Source: Oscillospiraceae bacterium (lineage in GTDB: Bacteria; Bacillota; Clostridia; Oscillospirales; UBA929). Taken from it: a stretch of 5,626 bases of DNA. Positions 1 to 4,677 of this stretch are shown piece after piece. The stretch covers positions 1 to 5,626 of the forward strand of contig WRLW01000111.1 of the NCBI GenBank assembly GCA_009777435.1. The letters are read 5' to 3'. A program made the position numbers and the translations under genes. The stretch's first letter is position 1. The number at the start of each line of letters is the position of its first letter. A model generated the notes under the pieces. It ran no database searches. It saw only the letters and a list, made by a program, of their open reading frames with translations, and was not told where the DNA came from.

Positions 1-857
1 CGCTCGAACGACTCCATTCCGACATAAGCCCTCAGCGACGCCTGGCGCACGCGCCCGGACACATGAGCCTCCAGCGCTGCGGCCAGCGTGTTGCGGTGCG
101 CCCCCAGCGCGCCGTAATACAGCTCATAGGTCTCGCGGCGATAGCGCGCGTCCCCGCTCGACAGCGCGCGCGCCATCTCGGACGACGTGGCCGGAACCGA
201 ATCGCCGTCGGGCCGCGTCACATAAGGCGGGTTGAAATCGGCGTTTAACACGATTACGGCTAACTCCGCCGGGAACACCAGCGACGGCGTTATCTCACGC
301 AACAGCGATTCCGCCGCGCCCTTTTCACTGCCCGCGCCCGCTATCAGCGCGTCAAGCATACGCGTATGCGCGGCGAAGCGCTTGTCCGAGCGACATTCGC
401 GAAGATACCGTTCAGACAGCGAGGTCATCTGTCCCAGCAATCCGCCCATTTGCGCCTCAAAGCGCGCGGCGGCGTTTTTCAGGCCCCTGTAACGCTCCTG
501 AACGGCGGCGTCACGCTGGTCGGCGGCGTATGCCAGATAGGCGTAGGCGTACAGCCTCTCAAACGTCTCGTTGCTCTCCGACAGCAGCCTGAACGCTCCC
601 AGCAGCGGTTCCGGCTTGTCTAAACACCCGTCCAGCGCGGCGATCTGCTCCCTCAGACCCCAAAACGCGCGCGCGTGGTCATACGCCTGCGGCGACTCAT
701 ATATATCGGCGGCCGAAAATTCCGCGATGCCCGAAAGCTCCGGCGGCCCCGCCGCCGCCATGCCGCCGGGGGCATGAAAAACGGTTATTAGCGTCGATAG
801 GGCGGCAAGCTTGCATACGAAGCGTTTTGCGCGTGAAGCGCGGCATCTTAAGCTCAT
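1..857 (-). CDS. Oligoendopeptidase F-like M3 family metallopeptidase, N-terminal part, probably exported (partial)
   Basis: The minus strand is open from an ATG at 857 to the left edge, giving 285 residues with no stop. A Shine-Dalgarno AAGGGG lies 8 bases upstream of the ATG. Residues about 1-36 look like a signal peptide: Arg/Lys-rich start, hydrophobic stretch about 17-28, and an Ala-X-Ala cleavage site near residues 34-36. The mature part resembles the helical N-terminal region of PepF: a stretch LYAYAYLAYAADQRDA around 102-117, and RRETYELYYGALGAHRNTLA at 240-259, matching the family's conserved R...Y..Y...NTLA segment. M3 oligoendopeptidases are zinc enzymes that cleave short peptides. 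The HExxH zinc site lies in the C-terminal domain and is beyond the window, so activity cannot be judged. PepF is usually cytoplasmic, so the apparent export signal is unusual. It is transcribed divergently from nth. The family call is from recalled sequence resemblance; the signal peptide is inferred. Confidence 0.8.
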   Translation of the reverse strand, partial: MSLRCRASRAKRFVCKLAALSTLITVFHAPGGMAAAGPPELSGIAEFSAADIYESPQAYDHARAFWGLREQIAALDGCLDKPEPLLGAFRLLSESNETFERLYAYAYLAYAADQRDAAVQERYRGLKNAAARFEAQMGGLLGQMTSLSERYLRECRSDKRFAAHTRMLDALIAGAGSEKGAAESLLREITPSLVFPAELAVIVLNADFNPPYVTRPDGDSVPATSSEMARALSSGDARYRRETYELYYGALGAHRNTLAAALEAHVSGRVRQASLRAYVGMESFE

Positions 858-890
858 GTCGGATACCCCTTATTATTTATTTTGGCCCTG

Positions 891-919
891 ATTAGAAAAT
901 TTACAAATATCCCAACAAA
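891..919 (-). promoter_or_regulatory. Candidate promoter for the M3 peptidase gene
   Basis: Read on the minus strand, TTGTTG (919-914) is followed after exactly 17 bases by TCTAAT (896-891). The -10 box matches TATAAT at five of six positions; the -35 box matches only at TTG. Transcription would start near 884, about 27 bases before the ATG, leaving room for the AAGGGG ribosome site. It sits in an AT-rich divergent intergenic region. This is a pattern match only. Confidence 0.4.
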
Positions 920-933
920 CACCGATTGATTTG

Positions 934-942
934 TGGTATACT
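934..942 (+). promoter_or_regulatory. Candidate extended -10 promoter for nth
   Basis: TGG followed by TATACT (937-942) forms an extended -10 element (TGN-TATACT). No good -35 hexamer lies 16-18 bases upstream, which extended -10 promoters can tolerate. Transcription would begin near 949, downstream of the in-frame ATG at 926 and upstream of the ATG at 974. This supports 974 as the nth start. Confidence 0.4.
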
Positions 943-973
943 GTTTAGGCAGTCGGTGGAAGCGGGGACGCGA

Positions 974-1666
974 ATGACAAACATTGATAGTATTGTAAAC
1001 AAATTGGCGGCCGCTTATCCCGACGCGCGGTGCGGATTGTCCGGCGCGCGCGGTCACGAGCTGCTGTTCGCGGTTCGGCTGTCGGCTCAATGCACCGACG
1101 AACGCGTCAATAAGACCACCCCCGCGCTGTTTGAGGCGTTCCCGTCGCTGGAAGCTTTCGCGGGCGCCGAACCCGCCGAGATCGAGGCTTATATCAGGCC
1201 GTGCGGCTATTACAGGCAGAAGGCCCGGGACATCGTTATGTGCGCGCGGCGGCTGCTCGGCGAGTATGGCGGACGGATACCTGATACGCTTGAGGAGCTG
1301 CTGACGCTTCCCGGCGTTGGCCGCAAGACGGCCAACCTTATGCTCGGCGAGCTATACGGCCAACCGGGTATCGTCGCGGACACGCACTGCATACGCCTCT
1401 CCAACAGGCTGGGGCTTGTGGAGTCCCCCGACCCGGCGCGTGTCGAACGCGAGCTGGCGGCGCTCATACCGCCGCGCGAGCAGCTCTCATTCTGTCACCG
1501 GCTGATTTTGCACGGCCGCGCCGTATGCCGGGCGCGCGGGGCGCTCTGCGGCCAATGTGTGCTGCGGGACGAGTGCGCGGCTATAGTAAATTATAAAGGA
1601 GGTGTTAAGCGAAACATGTCGCGCGGTAATAACTCATCATCTATGTATAAACAAAAAACTATATGA
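974..1666 (+). CDS. nth: Endonuclease III (DNA glycosylase / AP lyase)
   Basis: This is the base-excision repair enzyme that removes oxidised pyrimidines and cuts the DNA at the resulting abasic site. From the ATG at 974 it is 230 residues, slightly longer than the usual 210-215. The motif LSAQCTD (36-42) is typical of the family. The helix-hairpin-helix LPGVGRKTAN (112-121) carries the catalytic Lys118, and ADTH (135-138) carries the catalytic Asp136. Cys185, 192, 195 and 201 form the C-X6-C-X2-C-X5-C [4Fe-4S] site, so the enzyme appears intact. The start at 974 has a GGGG ribosome site (964-967) 6 bases upstream. An in-frame ATG at 926 would add 16 unconserved residues and lies upstream of the likely promoter start. 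The last 20 or so residues are an unconserved polar tail overlapping a consensus Shine-Dalgarno site. It heads a probable three-gene transcript. Confidence 0.95.
   Translation: MTNIDSIVNKLAAAYPDARCGLSGARGHELLFAVRLSAQCTDERVNKTTPALFEAFPSLEAFAGAEPAEIEAYIRPCGYYRQKARDIVMCARRLLGEYGGRIPDTLEELLTLPGVGRKTANLMLGELYGQPGIVADTHCIRLSNRLGLVESPDPARVERELAALIPPREQLSFCHRLILHGRAVCRARGALCGQCVLRDECAAIVNYKGGVKRNMSRGNNSSSMYKQKTI
1595..1604 (+). promoter_or_regulatory. Exact consensus Shine-Dalgarno site inside the 3' end of nth
   Basis: AAAGGAGGTG matches the complement of the 16S rRNA 3' end across all ten bases, better than the sites used by neighbouring genes. Eleven bases later comes an ATG at 1616 in the same frame as nth, which would give a 16-residue peptide ending at the nth stop. 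It is too far (about 85 bases) to serve the NYN gene directly. It could start a short leader peptide, cause ribosome pausing, or be a relic of a lost gene start. Function is not shown. Confidence 0.45.
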
Positions 1667-1689
1667 TGTATTAGAAAGGAAGAAAGAGT

Positions 1690-2343
1690 ATGTCTATTGG
1701 CCTGTTTATAGACGGCCAGTACCTATACCAGGTTGTAGGCCGCCGGAAGATCGACTTCATAAAGCTGCGTGAAATGGTGGAGCGTGAACTGAACGACATT
1801 ATCGACGAGGGCTATTACTTCAGCGCCGACGACGACCCGCCCCTTGCCGAGAAATTTCACAACGCGCTGTCTTATCCGCCGCCCTCCGGCCCCGGCCTGC
1901 GCGTCAAGGTCTATTGGTTGCAGCGTAAAAAGCTCTTTTGGCCTGACGGCACTCCCGTAATTCATCCAACCGAGCGTTTCCAATACGAGTCCATCACGCA
2001 AAAGGCCGTTGACGTCGGATTGATGTACCATCTGACGCGGGCCTTCCACAAACGCCAGTTCACAAGGCTGGCGCTGATATCCGGGGACGGCGACTTTCAC
2101 GAGCCGGTTCAGAATCTGGTCGAAAACGAGAATGTCGAGCTGTATCTCGTGGGGTCGATGAACTCAATGTGGGGCGAGCTTCGCCCTTATGCCCGCCGTA
2201 TTCTCGAAATCGACAGGGAGCCCCTGATTTCAGAGCTGCTGTACAGGCCCGCAGGCTACGGCTCGGCGGCGTCCCACAGCTCGGCGGCATCCAACAGCAA
2301 TGCGGCGGCTTCAAGCACCGCCGCCACGACCACGGGACAATAA
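1690..2343 (+). CDS. NYN domain (LabA/DUF88-like, PIN-fold) putative ribonuclease
   Basis: This 217-residue protein fits the NYN family, PIN-like folds that coordinate a metal with conserved acidic residues and are generally thought to cleave RNA. The N-terminal strand GLFIDGQYLY carries Asp8. A central QKAVDVGLMYHL (104-115) matches the family's K..DV.L segment with Asp108. The strand LALISGDGDF (127-136) carries Asp133 and Asp135, followed by ELYLVG (150-155). All expected acidic positions are present. Residues about 190-217 are a low-complexity Ser/Ala/Asn tail, including two near-identical hexapeptides, and are probably disordered. The ATG at 1690 follows a purine-rich AGAAAGGAAGAAAGAG ribosome site. 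It begins 23 bases after nth and ends 46 bases before the GH130 gene, so it is probably co-transcribed. RNase activity and the RNA target are inferred from the family; no substrate can be named. Confidence 0.88.
   Translation: MSIGLFIDGQYLYQVVGRRKIDFIKLREMVERELNDIIDEGYYFSADDDPPLAEKFHNALSYPPPSGPGLRVKVYWLQRKKLFWPDGTPVIHPTERFQYESITQKAVDVGLMYHLTRAFHKRQFTRLALISGDGDFHEPVQNLVENENVELYLVGSMNSMWGELRPYARRILEIDREPLISELLYRPAGYGSAASHSSAASNSNAAASSTAATTTGQ
2263..2298 (+). repeat. Two tandem 18-base repeats in the NYN gene tail
   Basis: Units 2263-2280 and 2281-2298 agree at 16 of 18 bases and encode SAASHS and SAASNS. A looser continuation (NAAASS) follows. They lie in the disordered C-terminal tail and look like an expanding low-complexity coding repeat. 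Confidence 0.7.
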
Positions 2344-2389
2344 CCGCGCGAAATAATATCGCGGCGCTGAGAAGGGATGGTAAATCGTT

Positions 2390-3403
2390 ATGAGCGTCAA
2401 GGTCATAGGTGCGAGTCTGCCCAATATACCCTGGCAGGACAAGCCGGACAATCTCCGCCCCGTGTGGCGGTACGGCGGCAACCCGATCATCGGCCGCAAC
2501 CCTTCGCCGGGCGTCGCCCGCATTTTCAACAGCGCGGTGCTGCCTTATAAAGACGGCTATGTCGGCGTGTTCCGAGGCGAGCAGACCGACGGCGTGCCGC
2601 ATATTTATCTCGGCTTCAGCGCGGACGGCATCAAGTGGGACTTTCAGACCGAGAAGATACCGTTTACAGACGGCGGCGGCCAGCCCTTTATGCCGCGATA
2701 CGCTTATGACCCGCGTTTGGTCGAGATCGAGGGCGTCTATTATATCATCTGGTGCCAGGATTTCTTCGGCGCGTCGATCGGCATGGCCAAGACCGTCGAT
2801 TTCAAAACCTTCACACGGTTAGAGAACCCGTTTATCCCGTTCAACCGCAACGCCGTGCTGTTCCCCAGAAAAATAAACGGCACGTTCCGCCTGCTGTCGC
2901 GTCCCAGCGACAGCGGGCACACGCCGTTTGGGGATATCTTTATCAGCGAAAGCCCCGACATGGAGTTCTGGGGGCGGCACCGCCATGTCATGAGCCGAGG
3001 CCCGGCGTGGTGGGAGAGCGTGAAGATCGGGGCGGGCTCGGCGCCCATAGAGACCGACCAAGGGTGGCTGATTTTTTACCACGGCGTCACCGGCACCTGC
3101 AACGGCTTTGTGTACAGCATGGGCGGCGCGCTATTAGACCTTGAGCAGCCGTCGGTCGTGAAGGCGCGCTGTAAAAATTTCCTGCTGACGCCCGAGGAAT
3201 GGTATGAGGAGCGCGGCTTTGTGCCCAACGTGCTGTTCCCGTGCGCCGCGCTGTGCGACGCCGATACGGGCCGCATAGCGATCTACTACGGCGCGGCCGA
3301 CTCCTATGTGGGTATGGCCTTCACCACAGCCGACGACGTAATCGGCTACATAAAGCGGAACAATGAGCTGTCCGAGGACGATACCGGGACAGGCAGGCGT
3401 TAG
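2390..3403 (+). CDS. GH130 family mannoside phosphorylase, beta-1,4-mannooligosaccharide phosphorylase-like
   Basis: GH130 enzymes use phosphate to split beta-mannosides, releasing mannose 1-phosphate, and act in the cytoplasm on oligosaccharides imported from mannan or glycan breakdown. The 337-residue protein has the five-bladed-propeller family's landmarks: PNIPWQDKP (11-19), VWRYGGNPIIGRN (25-37), IFNSAVLP (45-52), YAYDPRL (104-110) with the probable proton-donor Asp107, NRNAVLFPRKING (152-164), SRPSDSGHTPFGDI (170-183), then GWLIFYHGV, GGALLDLE, VPNVLFPCAALCD and IYYGAAD. These match what I recall of the RaMP2-type mannooligosaccharide phosphorylases (EC 2.4.1.319). Length is normal and nothing appears missing. 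The last 12 or so residues are a polar tail. The ATG at 2390 follows GAAGGGATGG (2371-2380). It is last in the plus-strand run and is followed by a terminator. Family is secure; substrate (beta-1,4 versus beta-1,2 mannosides, chain length) is less so. Confidence 0.9.
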   Translation: MSVKVIGASLPNIPWQDKPDNLRPVWRYGGNPIIGRNPSPGVARIFNSAVLPYKDGYVGVFRGEQTDGVPHIYLGFSADGIKWDFQTEKIPFTDGGGQPFMPRYAYDPRLVEIEGVYYIIWCQDFFGASIGMAKTVDFKTFTRLENPFIPFNRNAVLFPRKINGTFRLLSRPSDSGHTPFGDIFISESPDMEFWGRHRHVMSRGPAWWESVKIGAGSAPIETDQGWLIFYHGVTGTCNGFVYSMGGALLDLEQPSVVKARCKNFLLTPEEWYEERGFVPNVLFPCAALCDADTGRIAIYYGAADSYVGMAFTTADDVIGYIKRNNELSEDDTGTGRR

Positions 3404-3421
3404 GCTTTACGGCCTTAATAA

Positions 3422-3455
3422 GCGAAAAGAGCCGCAAAGCGCGGCTCTTTTTCGC
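3422..3455. terminator. Intrinsic terminator between convergent genes
   Basis: AAAAGAGCCGC (3425-3435) pairs perfectly with GCGGCTCTTTT (3441-3451) around a 5-base loop, and the plus strand continues with a T run to 3452. Outer GCG and CGC extend the symmetry. It lies 20 bases after the GH130 stop. A weaker T run on the minus strand suggests it may also terminate the convergent membrane-protein gene. Confidence 0.88.
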
Positions 3456-3483
3456 GGCGTGATTAAACTAAGCGCCGGATTTT

Positions 3484-4341
3484 CTACCTGTACTTTATAT
3501 GATACCACAGCTCCACAGCCGAACCGGCGGCCACACAGACAAACACCGCGAAAAAGGCAATGCCTATGTTCGTAAGCCCCGCCGCGGCCCATTGGATTCC
3601 CATTAAGGCCGGAGGCGCCAAGCTGATAAGAAATACCGCGACCCTCCCGCGCGTCGTCGCTTTCTTCGCGCCGTCAAGCTTTTCCGCGTCGAAAAGGCCA
3701 TACAAAACCAGAAGCAGGATAACCGCGATACCGAAAATCCCCAGAATTCCCACAGTGATTATGTTGTAGTTGGCGGGCGGGAATACGGTGATGAAAGCGC
3801 CGAAAACCAAAAGAAGCATAAGCGTCACGCCAAGCGTTATATATCCGGCTTTGTGTTCTAAGTTCCTCAGCCGCTCGTCCTTGCCGTAATGCCTGAAATC
3901 TCTTTTTGCCTTGTCTATCTCAGTCTTTGCCTGCTGGTCTTGCAAGGGCCGCGCGACGATCAAAATAACCGTGAGGACGATAGACAGCCCAATACATCCG
4001 ATGTAGATGGGGAGCCTTTCGTCATTTCCCTGAATCAAGGCAAAGATGATGCTGACTACCCCGAAGGAAAAGGAGCCGCCCATAACCAATTGCAGCGTTG
4101 TACGGACGATTATCTTGAGCCACGGCTCCTTAACGGCCTTGGTCTCAGGCTCCGCTTTCGGCCAGCATTTCTTTTTTATGGCCTCAAGCGTCAGCACGAG
4201 GAAAAGAAGCAAGCCGATTAGACCGGCGATACCCTTCGGGTTTTCAAGCCATCCATGCCATCCCCATAAAACTCCAATACCAAAAAACAGCAGCCAGTAA
4301 AAAACCGAAAATATGTGTTTGCCTATTTTGCTCTTTTTCAT
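3484..4341 (-). CDS. Polytopic membrane protein of unknown function, paired with an XRE regulator
   Basis: I do not recognise a named family for this 285-residue protein. Hydrophobicity suggests about eight transmembrane helices, near residues 10-28, 37-54, 82-103, 110-130, 166-187, 193-215, 233-251 and 256-277. A charged loop (about 131-165), rich in Lys, Arg, Asp and Glu, splits it into two four-helix halves and is probably cytoplasmic. There is no ATP-binding motif, catalytic motif or signal peptide. The ATG at 4341 overlaps the TGA of the upstream regulator (ATGA), with a GAGGGGG ribosome site 6 bases before it, so the two are translationally coupled. Small XRE regulators are commonly followed by DUF-type membrane proteins in Firmicutes, but the roles of these pairs are mostly unknown. 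A transport, stress or peptide-immunity role would be guesswork. It ends convergently with the GH130 gene. Confidence 0.85.
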   Translation of the reverse strand: MKKSKIGKHIFSVFYWLLFFGIGVLWGWHGWLENPKGIAGLIGLLLFLVLTLEAIKKKCWPKAEPETKAVKEPWLKIIVRTTLQLVMGGSFSFGVVSIIFALIQGNDERLPIYIGCIGLSIVLTVILIVARPLQDQQAKTEIDKAKRDFRHYGKDERLRNLEHKAGYITLGVTLMLLLVFGAFITVFPPANYNIITVGILGIFGIAVILLLVLYGLFDAEKLDGAKKATTRGRVAVFLISLAPPALMGIQWAAAGLTNIGIAFFAVFVCVAAGSAVELWYHIKYR

Positions 4342-4541
4342 TGCGCATCCCCCTCATAGATAAATATGTCCTCGATTTGCATCCCGAAATACGCGGCGAC
4401 CTTAAAGGCCAGTATGATGGACGGATTGTACCGCCCGTTTTCCAGTGAGCTTATGGTCTGCCGTGATACCTCCAGCGCCTCGGCCAGCTCCTCCTGCCGC
4501 AAACCCCGCTCTTTGCGGATTTCCTCAATCCGGTTCTTCAT
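4338..4541 (-). CDS. Small XRE-family (HTH_3) transcriptional regulator
   Basis: This 67-residue protein is almost entirely a Cro/CI-type helix-turn-helix domain. RQEELAEALEVSRQTISSLE (15-34) forms the helix-turn-helix with its recognition helix, and NGRYNPSIILAFKVAAYFG (35-53) is the standard fourth and fifth helix segment, followed by IEDIF. There is no separate ligand-binding or dimerisation domain. The ATG at 4541 has an excellent AAGGAGGGGTGA ribosome site directly upstream. A longer reading from 4583 would start upstream of the likely transcription start. It is a probable DNA-binding autoregulator: two matching palindromes overlap its own promoter. It is coupled by a 4-base overlap to the membrane-protein gene, which it probably controls as one operon. 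The signal it responds to is not evident. Confidence 0.93.
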   Translation of the reverse strand: MKNRIEEIRKERGLRQEELAEALEVSRQTISSLENGRYNPSIILAFKVAAYFGMQIEDIFIYEGDAQ

Positions 4542-4553
4542 TTCACCCCTCCT

Positions 4554-4571
4554 TGTAAAGCTTGCTTTACA
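4554..4571. promoter_or_regulatory. Operator 1, perfect 18-bp palindrome at the transcription start
   Basis: TGTAAAGC-TT-GCTTTACA has two perfectly complementary 8-base arms around a 2-base centre. It lies just downstream of the -10 box, covering the expected start site near 4567 and ending next to the ribosome site of the XRE gene. Its size and symmetry suit a dimer of an XRE regulator. Binding is inferred. Confidence 0.75.
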
Positions 4572-4573
4572 TA

Positions 4574-4602
4574 AAGATAACACATCCCTCGAAACATGTC
4601 AA
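4574..4602 (-). promoter_or_regulatory. Sigma-A-type promoter of the XRE/membrane operon
   Basis: On the minus strand, consensus TTGACA (4602-4597) is followed after 17 bases by TATCTT (4579-4574), and the -10 is preceded by TGT, giving an extended -10 element. Transcription should start near 4567. Both boxes are embedded between or within the two palindromic operators, so the promoter would be blocked when they are occupied. Confidence 0.8.
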
Positions 4603-4614
4603 GCGTGCTTTACA
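4597..4614. promoter_or_regulatory. Operator 2, near-perfect 18-bp palindrome over the -35 box
   Basis: TGTCAAGC-GT-GCTTTACA matches operator 1 at 16 of 18 positions and has one mismatched pair between its arms. Its left arm contains the -35 hexamer. The centres of the two operators are 43 bases apart, close to four helical turns, so two bound dimers would face the same side of the DNA. Confidence 0.7.
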
Positions 4615-4627
4615 AATTTTTATTCCG

Positions 4628-4662
4628 AAAACAAAAACCCCGCCTGGCAATACCAGGCGGGG
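4628..4662 (-). terminator. Intrinsic terminator of the surface-protein gene
   Basis: CCCCGCCTGG (4638-4647) and CCAGGCGGGG (4653-4662) form a perfect 10-base GC-rich stem with a 5-base loop. On the minus strand the hairpin is followed by TTTTTGTTTT. It lies 15 bases beyond the stop of the surface-protein gene and insulates the downstream XRE operon. Confidence 0.93.
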
Positions 4663-4677
4663 CCGCAAAACGGGGGG

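Noticed and set aside
63..777. Several plus-strand open frames over the left 780 bases
   Set aside because: They are shadows of the minus-strand M3 peptidase gene, whose frame is open throughout, has a ribosome site and resembles PepF. The plus-strand translations are Arg/Ala-rich with no family resemblance.
926..973. Upstream start for endonuclease III at 926
   Set aside because: It adds 16 residues not typical of the family, has no ribosome site, and lies upstream of the probable transcription start near 949.
2345..2364. Possible hairpin in the gap between the NYN and GH130 genes
   Set aside because: The stem is only about five GC pairs around a loop of 7-11 bases, with no T run after it, so it does not qualify as a terminator.
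1723..3276. Long minus-strand open frames opposite the NYN and GH130 genes
   Set aside because: They overlap strongly supported conserved genes and have no ribosome sites or recognisable protein features; high GC content lengthens antisense frames.
3454..3477. Second inverted repeat after the GH130 terminator (CGGCG ... CGCCG)
   Set aside because: Five-base arms around a large loop are expected by chance in this GC-rich sequence, and the adjacent hairpin is far better.
4542..4583. Longer start for the XRE regulator at 4583
   Set aside because: It would place the start codon upstream of the -10 box and predicted transcription start, and would make the palindromic operator coding. The ATG at 4541 has a near-perfect ribosome site.
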